A stretch of DNA of 32,868 bases from Dehalococcoidia bacterium (GTDB lineage: Bacteria > Chloroflexota > Dehalococcoidia > Tepidiformales > Tepidiformaceae), in the NCBI GenBank assembly GCA_022827945.1, contig JAJEIT010000046.1, positions 1 to 32,868 of the forward strand, written 5' to 3'. The position numbers and the translations under genes were made by a program. The stretch's first letter is position 1. The number at the start of each line of letters is the position of its first letter. Under the pieces are notes generated by a model. It searched no databases, was not told where the DNA came from, and saw nothing but the letters and a program-made list of their open reading frames with translations. This document shows positions 21,172-28,557 of the stretch, piece after piece.

Positions 21172-22427
21172 ACCGCCTCGGCCTCCTCCAGCGTGATTGC
21201 GTCGTCGATGACTGCGTCGGCCTTCAGTTGCTCAAGGCGCTCTTCCGGGTAACCCAGCAGGTCGCGCAGCACATCGCGCGTGTCCGCTCCCAGCCACGGC
21301 GAGGGGCTGCTGACCCCCACGTCGAAGCCGCTCATCGTCACGGGGACGTCCTCGTATCGCTTCTCCCCGAGCACCGGGTCGTCGAGCGTCGTGTAGAGCC
21401 CGCGGAAGGCGAGCTGCGGGTCGCGATGCACCTTGTCCTCGACCGTCTGCGCGACCCCGGCCGGCACGCCTGCCTCCTGCAGGGCCACCATCGTCTCGCG
21501 CGCGTCCCGCTCCCGCGTCCACGCCCCGATACGCGCGTCGATCTCGTCCTCGTGCGCGACCCTTCCCTCCAGCGTCGCAAGGTCCGGCCGCGCCGCAAGG
21601 TCGTCCGCGCCGATGACCTGGCACAGGGCCGCCCACTCGCTCGGCTCCCGCACCGAGATCGCGAGCCACGAGTCCTCGCCCCGGCAGCGGTAGGCGTTAT
21701 TCGGGCAGAAGTTGCCGTACAGGTCGCGGTTCCCCTTCGGGCGCACCTGCGCGCCGTTCAGGGAGACGTCCAGCAGCATCGGCCCGAGGAGCGCGCAGCC
21801 GTGCTGGCTCTGCCCTGCGTCGAAGAACTCGCCTTCGCCCGTCGCCCGCCGCCGTTCGAGGCCCATCAGGATGGCGGCTGCGTTCATCACCGCGCCCATG
21901 TGGTCCATGTAGGAGAAGCCCCAGCCGGCTGGCTCGCGGTCGGGCAGGCCCGAGGTTGCGGTCAGGCCGCTGTACGCCTGCGCCGTCGGACCCACTGATC
22001 GGTAGCCCGCGTACGGACCCGTCTGCCCGAATCCCGAGGCCGAGAGGTAGATGATGTCGGGCCGGATCGCGCGCACGGCCTCGTAGTCCAGCCCCCAGCG
22101 CTTCATGACGCCTGGCGAGAAGCTCTCGGCGAGCACGTCGCAGTGCGGGATCAGCTCCCGCGCGATGTCCTTCCCCGCGTCCGTTGACATGTCGATGGCG
22201 ACGCTCTTCTTGCCCACGTTGACCTGCGCGAAGAACCCGCCCCGGTTCATCCCCGGTCTGCCGCCGGCGTGTGGCCCCGAGAGCCGCAGAAAGTCGAGGG
22301 CCGGCGGGTGCGGCCACTCGATGCGCAGGATCTCCGCGCCCAGCGTCGCGAGGATGCGGGTCGACCCCGCCCCCGCCAGGTGGCGCGTGAAGTCGAGCAC
22401 GCGGATGCCTTCGAGCGGGCCTGGCAT
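21168..22427 (-). CDS. Family III CoA-transferase paralog, nucleophile position occupied by Gln
   Basis: The 419-residue protein opens with MPGPLEGIRVLDFTRHLAGA and ILATLGAEILRIE, a textbook CaiB/BaiF start. NVGKKSVAIDMSTDAGKDIA, LAESFSPGVMKRWGLDYEAV and IIYLSASGFGQTGPYAGYRS also fit. At the nucleophile motif it reads FFDAGQSQHG (201-210). By hand alignment Q208 stands where Asp169 of formyl-CoA transferase should be, so it may be a non-catalytic or altered partner of the 19993-21171 protein. ATG 22427 is chosen because the family start matches there; the much longer open frame translates the kinase gene. The stop overlaps the next gene by ATGA. Confidence 0.92.
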   Translation of the reverse strand: MPGPLEGIRVLDFTRHLAGAGSTRILATLGAEILRIEWPHPPALDFLRLSGPHAGGRPGMNRGGFFAQVNVGKKSVAIDMSTDAGKDIARELIPHCDVLAESFSPGVMKRWGLDYEAVRAIRPDIIYLSASGFGQTGPYAGYRSVGPTAQAYSGLTATSGLPDREPAGWGFSYMDHMGAVMNAAAILMGLERRRATGEGEFFDAGQSQHGCALLGPMLLDVSLNGAQVRPKGNRDLYGNFCPNNAYRCRGEDSWLAISVREPSEWAALCQVIGADDLAARPDLATLEGRVAHEDEIDARIGAWTRERDARETMVALQEAGVPAGVAQTVEDKVHRDPQLAFRGLYTTLDDPVLGEKRYEDVPVTMSGFDVGVSSPSPWLGADTRDVLRDLLGYPEERLEQLKADAVIDDAITLEEAEAV

Positions 22428-22432
22428 GGCGC

Positions 22433-23428
22433 CTACCCCCCGTCGAGCAGTTCGAGGGCGCGCCGCATCAGGAACGGCGCCGAGAGGGCGGTGTCCTCCC
22501 ACGACTCGTCCGGGCGCTTCCCCGTCCGGTGAAGGTACAGGTTGAAGCCGCTGATGATGGCGAACTTGTAGGCGCCGAGGGCGCGGTACCAGGCGATGTC
22601 GCCCGGGTCGCTCCCGTAGGTGTCCACGTATTCGGCGATGAGATCGTCGGGGCTGGGCAGCTTCAGCCGCAGCCCGTGCTTCCACGCTGCCGCGTCCGCG
22701 AACGTGATTACCCAGCCGATGTCGTTGAGCGTCGCCCCCACGCCCCACAGCTCCCAGTCGATGACCGCCTGCAGCGTCCCGTCGAAGCTGTAGAGGACGT
22801 TCGACCACTGGAAGTCCCCGTGGAAGATGCCCGCCCGCGGCGTCTGCGGCAGCCGTTCCAGCAGCTTCTCCCGGACCGCCGGCCCCAGCGCCACCAGATC
22901 CATGTCGCCCGAGCGTTCGTAGAAGCGGTCCCAGCGCGTCACGTCCGGTTCCAGCTCGAGCGGCGGGCCGTCGTCGGGCACGTACTCCCGCCAGTCGAGC
23001 AAGTGCAGCGACGCCAGCGCGCGCATCGCCTGGGCCGCGACGGGACGCATCTGCTCGTACGACAGCGACTGCCCCCACTCGTTCCGCAGCACGTCGCCCT
23101 CGAACTTGTTCACGATGAAGTAGGGCGACCCGAACCAGCGCTCGTCCTCGCCCGACCAGATTACGCTCGCCACCGGTACGTCCGTGTCCCGGATCGCGTC
23201 GACCACGCGCGCCTGCCGGATCACGTCGGCGGTGCCGACCCGCCGCACGTTGGGGGGCGGCACGCGCAGCACGTACGACTTCGACTCGCCCTTCGACGTG
23301 GCCGTGAACCCGAAGGAGAAGCCGGCGTGTCCCGCCATCGTCTCGACATCGGAGACGACCACGTCGGGGTCGCCGAGGTGCTCGTGGCAGAACGGCATGA
23401 GGCGTTCGGAGAGCTCAGCGAGGTCCAT
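22433..23428 (-). CDS. APH-fold kinase of the ACAD10/ACAD11 type
   Basis: The 331-residue protein has the aminoglycoside-phosphotransferase fold. YVLRVPPPNV (52-61) is the nucleotide-binding strand as found in ACAD10/11-like kinases. IFHGDFQWSNVL (201-212) carries the catalytic D205 and N210, and VIDWELWGVG (222-231) carries the Mg-binding D224. Kinases of this type, such as the ACAD11 domain and Pseudomonas LvaA, phosphorylate hydroxyacyl-CoA so that the hydroxyl can be eliminated. Leading an operon of CoA-transferases and Ltp/DUF35, a hydroxyacyl-CoA kinase is more likely than antibiotic resistance. ATG 23428 has GGGAGG upstream and a TATCAT box at 23453-23458. Confidence 0.9.
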   Translation of the reverse strand: MDLAELSERLMPFCHEHLGDPDVVVSDVETMAGHAGFSFGFTATSKGESKSYVLRVPPPNVRRVGTADVIRQARVVDAIRDTDVPVASVIWSGEDERWFGSPYFIVNKFEGDVLRNEWGQSLSYEQMRPVAAQAMRALASLHLLDWREYVPDDGPPLELEPDVTRWDRFYERSGDMDLVALGPAVREKLLERLPQTPRAGIFHGDFQWSNVLYSFDGTLQAVIDWELWGVGATLNDIGWVITFADAAAWKHGLRLKLPSPDDLIAEYVDTYGSDPGDIAWYRALGAYKFAIISGFNLYLHRTGKRPDESWEDTALSAPFLMRRALELLDGG

Positions 23429-23452
23429 GCCCGGCCTCCCGGTGGCGTCGCG

Positions 23453-23458
23453 ATGATA
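23453..23458 (-). promoter_or_regulatory. Putative -10 box (TATCAT) of the six-gene acyl-CoA operon
   Basis: On the minus strand TATCAT lies 24 bases before the kinase ATG in the 51-base gap after the flavoprotein gene. It is the only promoter-like signal before the operon, though readthrough from the flavoprotein gene is possible. Confidence 0.4.
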
Positions 23459-23479
23459 CTCGCGCCGTCGCGACCCTTC

Positions 23480-24694
23480 CTACCCCATCGCCTGGGCGTG
23501 CTCCAGCACGGCCTCCCAGGGCGTGCGCTGCTCGATGAGGGGGCGGTACGAGGAGAGCTGCTGCGGCATGTTGAACGTCAGGCCGCCCACGATGATCCCG
23601 TTCCGCTGATAGCCGGCCACGAACTCAAGGCTCTCCAGCGAGCCGTGCAGCACCTCGACCTTGTCGTCGGCCCTGGGGTGGCCCAGCGACTGGATACTCG
23701 CGTCGTACTGGTCCGACCAGACGTACGGCACCGAGGCGAACGGTCGCGCCTCGCCCGGCTCGGCGAGCAGGTTGCGCGCCACCTGGCGGCTCTGGTGGAT
23801 CACGTTCGTCCAGTGCTCGACCCGCATCTCCTCCTCGAAGACGGGGTTGTACCAGCGGCACACATCCCCGATGGCGTAAACGCCGGGCGCCGCCGCCAGG
23901 GTGGCGTCGCAGACGACGCCGTCGCGCAGCTCCAGCCCCGACCCCTCCAGCCAGCCCGTTTCCGGCACGACCCCGATGCCGACCACGACCAGGTCCGCCT
24001 CGACCGTCGAGCCGTCGGCGAGCAAGAGCCGCTCGACGCGCTCGCCGCCCTCGAAACCGGACACGAGCGTGTCGCAGCGCACGTCGACGCCGTGGCTCCG
24101 GTGCATCGCCGCGCAGGCCTCCCCAACCTCCACCCCTGCCGCCTGCGCCAGCGGCGCCGGCAGCGCCTCGATGAGCGTGACCTCCAGCCCGGCGCCGCGG
24201 GCCACGGCCGCTACCTCCGCCCCGATGAACCCCGCTCCCACCACCGCCACCCTCGGCCCGTTCGCGAGCTCGGCGCGGATTCGCATCGAGTCGTCGATCG
24301 TGCGGAGCGTGTGGATGCCGGCCAGGTTGGGCGTGTTCGGGAGTGTTCGCGGCGTTGCGCCCGTCGCGATGATGAGCGAATCGAATCCGACGCGCTCGCC
24401 GTCGCTCAGCGCGACCTCGCGCGCCTCCGGGTCGAGTCCCTCGGCGCGCGCACCGAGCCGCAGGTCAAGCCCAAGCTCGTCGACCTTGTCGGGCGGGTCC
24501 AGGAGGGTGCGTTCGGGACCCCACTCGCCTGCCAGCACCTGCTTCGAAAGGGGTGGGCGGTCGTAGGGGTAGTGGGGCTCGGCGCCGATGAGGGTGATCG
24601 TCCCCTCGAACTTGCCCCGCCCGCGCAGCGCCTGCGCGGTGCGAAGGCCGCCCAGGGAGGCGCCCACGATGGCGATTCGGTTGGGGTGAGGCAT
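23480..24694 (-). CDS. NAD(P)H:ferredoxin/rubredoxin reductase-like FAD protein
   Basis: The 404-residue flavoprotein matches the reductases of ring-hydroxylating dioxygenase and P450 chains. RIAIVGASLGGLRTAQALRG (6-25) binds FAD, PYDRPPLSKQVL follows, and a second Rossmann motif (PRVAVVGAGFIGAEVAAVA) binds NAD(P)H. IGDVCRWYNPVF and VEHWTNVIHQSRQVARNLL are typical of the FAD-binding C-terminal part. It would pass electrons from NAD(P)H to a ferredoxin. No ferredoxin gene is adjacent; the P450 at 1852 is a conceivable end user. It begins at ATG 24694, six bases after a GAGAAT box, so it seems leaderless. Confidence 0.92.
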   Translation of the reverse strand: MPHPNRIAIVGASLGGLRTAQALRGRGKFEGTITLIGAEPHYPYDRPPLSKQVLAGEWGPERTLLDPPDKVDELGLDLRLGARAEGLDPEAREVALSDGERVGFDSLIIATGATPRTLPNTPNLAGIHTLRTIDDSMRIRAELANGPRVAVVGAGFIGAEVAAVARGAGLEVTLIEALPAPLAQAAGVEVGEACAAMHRSHGVDVRCDTLVSGFEGGERVERLLLADGSTVEADLVVVGIGVVPETGWLEGSGLELRDGVVCDATLAAAPGVYAIGDVCRWYNPVFEEEMRVEHWTNVIHQSRQVARNLLAEPGEARPFASVPYVWSDQYDASIQSLGHPRADDKVEVLHGSLESLEFVAGYQRNGIIVGGLTFNMPQQLSSYRPLIEQRTPWEAVLEHAQAMG

Positions 24695-24699
24695 CGGGC

Positions 24700-24729
24700 G
24701 ATTCTCAGAATCACCGGCGGGACCGTCAA
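24700..24729 (-). promoter_or_regulatory. Leaderless promoter with overlapping 13-base palindrome
   Basis: On the minus strand TTGACG (24729-24724), a 17-base spacer and GAGAAT (24706-24701) are followed by six bases and the flavoprotein ATG. GATTCTCAGAATC (24700-24712) is a perfect palindrome lying over the -10 box, a good operator candidate. Confidence 0.6.
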
Positions 24730-24734
24730 CTCCG

Positions 24735-24789
24735 TATGCTGGCGTCCGCTGCGTCCAGCCCCCAGAATTAATCGAACGTCTAATAGTCT
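24735..24789 (+). promoter_or_regulatory. Putative -10 boxes of the DinB-like gene
   Basis: TATGCT (24735-24740) and TAGTCT (24784-24789) both fit the TANNCT form upstream of the ATG at 24809. The surrounding 24763-24790 stretch is the most AT-rich in the window. CAGGGG at 24795-24800 is the ribosome-binding site. Confidence 0.35.
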
Positions 24790-24808
24790 CGTGTCAGGGG
24801 ATTCGTAG

Positions 24809-25294
24809 ATGGCGACTCGTGAAGCAATTGTCCAGGCAATCCGGAACGCCGACGCCCGCGGCGAGGCCCTGCGCGGCCGTATCATCGCGAGCCCCGAGGC
24901 CCCTCTCGCCGAGGGCGACTGGAACGTCCGCGATACCCTCAGCCACCTCGCCGCCCGCGCCAATCCCCTCCCCCTCATCGAGATGGTGACCGCCATGGCG
25001 GAGTCCGGCGCCGAGCCGCCGCCCGCCGACGAGGGCGAGGCGATGAACGCCCAGCAGATCGCCGAACGCGCCGGCATGTCCGCTGCCGAAATCCTCGACG
25101 AGATGCACGCCGCCTACGAAGAGGCGGTCACCGGCATCGACCGCCTCGACGACGAGACGCTGGCGCGGCCCGTCAAGCTCCCCGTCATGCCCAACGAGAT
25201 CCAGATGTCGGACCTCGTTCTGATGTCGATGACCATGCACGTCGAGGCCCACCTCGGCGAGATCGAGGGAGCGCTCGAAGCAGCCGGCGCCTGA
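24809..25294 (+). CDS. DinB / maleylpyruvate-isomerase-N-like four-helix protein
   Basis: The 161-residue protein is a probable DinB-superfamily four-helix bundle, which includes mycothiol-dependent enzymes and metal-dependent hydrolases. The diagnostic GDWNVRDTLSHLAA places H46, and the C-terminal helix SMTMHVEAHLGEIEG supplies H144 and H148, the expected metal-binding triad. It may act with a low-molecular-weight thiol in detoxification; the substrate is unknown. It ends one base before the stop of the convergent kinase gene (TGA-C-TCA). Confidence 0.8.
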   Translation: MATREAIVQAIRNADARGEALRGRIIASPEAPLAEGDWNVRDTLSHLAARANPLPLIEMVTAMAESGAEPPPADEGEAMNAQQIAERAGMSAAEILDEMHAAYEEAVTGIDRLDDETLARPVKLPVMPNEIQMSDLVLMSMTMHVEAHLGEIEGALEAAGA

Positions 25295-25295
25295 C

Positions 25296-26399
25296 TCAGT
25301 TCGGCAGGGTCGAGACGGCGTCCAGGTCCGCGATCGCCGTGAAGCAGCGCCGCGAGACCTCGGTGGCCAGCTCGAGGTGGCGCTCGCTGTCCCCGGCCAG
25401 CCCCCCGCCCATCCCGATCGGGTAGACCGCGCACCAGAGGGTCGCCAGCCGGTAGTCCTCGAAGCAGTCGTCAAACGAGTAGTCCCCGACGCCCGCTGCC
25501 ACGAGCGTGTCGTGGTAGTGACGCACGAGCTCGCGCTCGGTCGCCCGGCGCTGCTCCACGTCGAGGCTCTGGCTGGCGAAGTAGGCGATGTCGTACGGAC
25601 CGCGCCCGCGCGCCATCAGCTGGAAGTCGATGACGGTGATGGGGTCACCCTCGCGATCGGGAAAGAACATGTTGTCGAGCCGGTAGTCGCCATGGATGAC
25701 GGTGATCGGGGGCGTCGCGAAGCGCTTGAAGACCCAGTCCATCTGCGCCCACGTCCGCTCCACCGCCGAGATCAGGTCGGGCGTGAGCATATGCCCGAAG
25801 TTCTGCCGGTACACCGGCCAGAAGCCCTGCAGCGTCGCCGGCGCCATCGCCCACACGGGGCCGTCCGTCTTCGGAATCCAGGCCAGATCGTCCGTGTCCG
25901 CCTTGCCCCACCAGGTCGCGTGCAGTCCTGCCGACTGCTCGACGATCTTCAGGGCCTCAGCGTGCGGGGGCGAAACCATCTGGTCCCCGATCCGGAGCTT
26001 CCCCTGCAGGTCCTCGAGCATCGTCACGCCGTCCCCCGCCGCGGAGTCATGGGCGGTATAGAACGCGCGGACGGTTGGCATCGCGGTCAGCGAGGGTTGC
26101 AGGTCCTGAAAGAAGCGCGCCTCGGTCACATAGATGCCGTACTGGCGCGCGAACGCGCGGTTCATCTCCGCGCCCGCCGCGAACTTCGCGATCAGCGTCG
26201 CCGGAGCGCCTTCCCGCGGCTGGTCGTAGGTCAGCGACAGCCGCACAAGCGACCCGAGGAAGCCGAACTCCTCGCCCATCGGGTTCGCCTCGACCGCGAC
26301 GATCCGCTCGTCCTGGATCGCTCCGGTTGAACGCAGGGCGGCAGTCAGCCAGTCCGGGGTGAAGTCCTCCGCCGAGAGGGGGATGGGCAGGTCACTCAT
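25296..26399 (-). CDS. Ecdysteroid-kinase-like (EcKL) phosphotransferase, copy 1
   Basis: The 367-residue kinase-fold protein resembles the EcKinase/DUF1679 group and bacterial APH-like phosphotransferases. ATLIAKFAAG supplies the ATP Lys (K72). The catalytic loop is VIHGDYRLDNMFF (H236, D238, N243), and VIDFQLMARGRGPYD (D258) is the Mg-binding motif. DYSFDDCFEDYRLATLWC closes the helical lobe. Substrates of bacterial members are largely unknown and could be alcohol groups of lipids or sterol-like compounds. GGAGCG precedes the ATG. It is a tandem paralog of the gene at 26451-27551, probably in one transcript (51-base gap). Confidence 0.87.
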   Translation of the reverse strand: MSDLPIPLSAEDFTPDWLTAALRSTGAIQDERIVAVEANPMGEEFGFLGSLVRLSLTYDQPREGAPATLIAKFAAGAEMNRAFARQYGIYVTEARFFQDLQPSLTAMPTVRAFYTAHDSAAGDGVTMLEDLQGKLRIGDQMVSPPHAEALKIVEQSAGLHATWWGKADTDDLAWIPKTDGPVWAMAPATLQGFWPVYRQNFGHMLTPDLISAVERTWAQMDWVFKRFATPPITVIHGDYRLDNMFFPDREGDPITVIDFQLMARGRGPYDIAYFASQSLDVEQRRATERELVRHYHDTLVAAGVGDYSFDDCFEDYRLATLWCAVYPIGMGGGLAGDSERHLELATEVSRRCFTAIADLDAVSTLPN

Positions 26400-26450
26400 G
26401 GGGAACGCTCCGATACAGGTGGGTGGGTTGTGGCGTCCGGCTTGGGGCCC

Positions 26451-27551
26451 TTAGCTCGGGAGCAGTGAAGCCGCGTCCAGGTCCAGGATCGTGTTGAACG
26501 AGCGCTTCGAGACCTCGGCCGCGATCTCCACGGCGCGCTCGTTGTTGGCCATGCCGCCGCCCATGGCGACTGGATACATCACGCACCAGAGCGCAGCCGT
26601 GCGGTAGTCCTCGAAGCAGTCGTCGAAGGAGTAGTCACGCACGCCCCCGGCCACTAGGCCGTCGTGGTAGCGGCGCACCAGCGACTGCTCGGCCTCGCGC
26701 CGCAGCTCCACGTCGATGCTCTGGCTCATGAAATAGGCAACGTCGTAGGGGCCGCGTCCGCGCGACATCAGCTGCCAGTCGATGATCGTGATGGGGTCGC
26801 CCTCGCGCTCCGGGAAGAACATGTTGTCCAGCCGGTAGTCGCCGTGGACGAGCGTCATCGGTCCCCGGCTGAGCTGCTGACCCAGCCAGATGAGCCCATC
26901 CCAGGTCCGCTCGATGATCTCCGCCATGCCCGGGAGCAGGAGGTGGGAGGACAGCTCCTGGTAGGTGGGCCAGAGGCTGGGGAGCGTCTGCGCCGTCATC
27001 GCCCAGACCGGCCCGTCGAAAGCGGGCACCCACGCGATGGTCTCCTCGTCCGCCCGGTCCCACCAGGTCGCGTGCAGGTCGGCGATCTGGGTCATGAGCT
27101 GCTCCGCCTCCTTCAGCGAGGCGCCGGCAAGCTGGTCGCCCACCCGGAGCTTCCCGTCGAGGTCCTCGAGCAGGATCACGCCGTTGCCCGTGTCCGGCTT
27201 GATGTCGACGTAGTAGGCCTCGGGCGTCGGCATGGCCGTGATGGTCCGTTTGATCTCGTTGAAGAAGCGAGCTTCCCGTTCGTACACCTGGTACTGGAGC
27301 GCGAGCTCCCGGTTCATCTCCACGAGCGCGGGAAACTTCGCCACAACCGTGGCGGGCGCCCCCGCGCGTGGCCGGTCGTAAGTGACCGCAAGCCGCGCCA
27401 GCGACCCGAGGAATCCCGCTCCCTCGCCCACCGGGGTCGTCTCGATGGCCGTCACGCGCTCGTCCTGGAGCGTCCCGCTGGAGCGCAGGGCATCGGTCAG
27501 CCAGTCCGGCGTGAAGTCCTCGGCGGTCATCGGAATTGGCAGATCGGTCAT
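26451..27551 (-). CDS. Ecdysteroid-kinase-like (EcKL) phosphotransferase, copy 2
   Basis: The 366-residue protein is collinear with copy 1. The first 30 residues differ at seven positions, and all active-site residues keep the same numbers: K72 in VVAKFPA, H236/D238/N243 in LVHGDYRLDNMFF, D258 in IIDWQLMSRGRGPYD. The strong divergence elsewhere (for example 110-125 and 190-235, the likely acceptor-binding lobe) suggests the copies recognise different substrates. GGAGGGG precedes the ATG. It is the first gene of the pair; a TAGCAT box lies at 27572-27577. Confidence 0.87.
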   Translation of the reverse strand: MTDLPIPMTAEDFTPDWLTDALRSSGTLQDERVTAIETTPVGEGAGFLGSLARLAVTYDRPRAGAPATVVAKFPALVEMNRELALQYQVYEREARFFNEIKRTITAMPTPEAYYVDIKPDTGNGVILLEDLDGKLRVGDQLAGASLKEAEQLMTQIADLHATWWDRADEETIAWVPAFDGPVWAMTAQTLPSLWPTYQELSSHLLLPGMAEIIERTWDGLIWLGQQLSRGPMTLVHGDYRLDNMFFPEREGDPITIIDWQLMSRGRGPYDVAYFMSQSIDVELRREAEQSLVRRYHDGLVAGGVRDYSFDDCFEDYRTAALWCVMYPVAMGGGMANNERAVEIAAEVSKRSFNTILDLDAASLLPS

Positions 27552-27571
27552 CGGGTCCCCTCCAGCCCGGC

Positions 27572-27633
27572 ATGCTAGGACGCCCCCACCTTGCGGGCCA
27601 CGCCTTGCCTTCCCTCCGCGGACCTCGTATCCC
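27572..27633. promoter_or_regulatory. Divergent promoters between EcKL and HpcH/HpaI genes
   Basis: On the minus strand TAGCAT (27577-27572) fits the kinase gene. On the plus strand TTGCCT (27605-27610), 17 bases and TATCCC (27628-27633) fit the aldolase gene, with a leader of about 22 nt that includes GGGAGG. Confidence 0.4.
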
Positions 27634-27661
27634 TATGCGACCACCAACCGGGAGGCTGCGG

Positions 27662-28489
27662 ATGAACGGCGCAGAGCTGAAGGAGAAGACCCGCGCCGGA
27701 GGCATCGTCTATGGCACGATGCTCTCCGTCGCGCGCAACCCCCGCTGGGCCACGACCATCGCCGGCCTCGGGCTCGACTACGTCATCATCGACAGCGAGC
27801 ACGCCCCCCGCGGCCGCAGCGAGATCGCCGACCTCCTCGCCGGACTCACGAGCGTCGACGTCGTCCCCATCGTGCGTGTCCCCATCCCCAGTTCGCACTA
27901 CATAACCATGGCCCTGGACGCAGGCGCCCAGGGCATCCTCGCCCCCTACTGCGAGACCCTCGACGAGGTCCACGAGGTCGTGGGCGCCACCAAGTGGCGG
28001 CCCCTCAAGGGCGAGCTCGTCCGCCGCGTCGTCGAGCAGGGTGAGTTCCCCAGCGATGCCTCCCGCGAGTACCTCGAGCGGCGCAACCGCAACAGCGTCT
28101 GCATCGTCGGTATCGAGAGCGTGCCCGCCATGGAGGCCCTCGCCGACATCGTCGCGATCGATGGCGTCGACGCGATCTTCGTCGGCCCGAATGACCTCAG
28201 TATCTCGCTCGGCGTTCCCGACCAGTACGACCACCCCGACTACGAGGCCGCCCTGCGCACCATCATCGCCACCTGCCGGGCGGCGAATGTGCCGGTGCTG
28301 ATCCACCACCAGACGCCGGACCTGTCGGCCAAGTGGCTCCGCGAGGGCGCCCGCTTCGTGCTGCACTGCACCGAGACGCGCGCCGTGCACAACGCCTTCC
28401 GCCAGGAGTTCGGCGCCATCCGCGCCGTGGGCGAGGAGATCGGCGGCGGCGATACCGCCGATGTCGGAGAGTCGGAGGAGACGATCTGA
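27662..28489 (+). CDS. HpcH/HpaI aldolase / citrate-lyase beta-like protein
   Basis: The 275-residue TIM-barrel protein is a class II metal-dependent pyruvate or acetyl-type aldolase. IIDSEHAPRGRSEIADLL (E46, H47), PIVRVPIPSSHYI (R72), the metal ligands E152 in VGIESVPAME and D178 in FVGPNDLSISLG are conserved. It would cleave a 4-hydroxy-2-oxo acid or a malyl-type compound to pyruvate or a related fragment plus an aldehyde. ATG 27662 follows GGGAGG; the longer frame runs back over the divergent promoter. The acidic C-terminal tail (GGGDTADVGESEETI) is an extension beyond the usual family end. Confidence 0.93.
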   Translation: MNGAELKEKTRAGGIVYGTMLSVARNPRWATTIAGLGLDYVIIDSEHAPRGRSEIADLLAGLTSVDVVPIVRVPIPSSHYITMALDAGAQGILAPYCETLDEVHEVVGATKWRPLKGELVRRVVEQGEFPSDASREYLERRNRNSVCIVGIESVPAMEALADIVAIDGVDAIFVGPNDLSISLGVPDQYDHPDYEAALRTIIATCRAANVPVLIHHQTPDLSAKWLREGARFVLHCTETRAVHNAFRQEFGAIRAVGEEIGGGDTADVGESEETI

Positions 28490-28522
28490 GCTGTCGTCGC
28501 TCCGGTGCGTATTCGAGGCGCG

Positions 28523-28528
28523 TATACT
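28523..28528 (+). promoter_or_regulatory. -10 box (TATACT) of the crotonase gene
   Basis: TATACT lies 30 bases before the ATG, with CGGAGGG between as ribosome-binding site. No TTGACA-like box is seen at 17 bases. Confidence 0.5.
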
Positions 28529-28557
28529 CACCCCACTTCCACGGAGGGTAGCCCCCC

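Noticed and set aside
22433-23428. Antibiotic-resistance (aminoglycoside phosphotransferase) interpretation of the kinase
   Set aside because: The YVLRVPPP strand and operon context fit ACAD10/11-type hydroxyacyl-CoA kinases, not resistance enzymes.
22529-24808. 759-residue plus-strand ORF
   Set aside because: It is antisense to the kinase and flavoprotein genes, low in recognisable motifs and rich in Arg, Pro and Val, as expected for a GC shadow.
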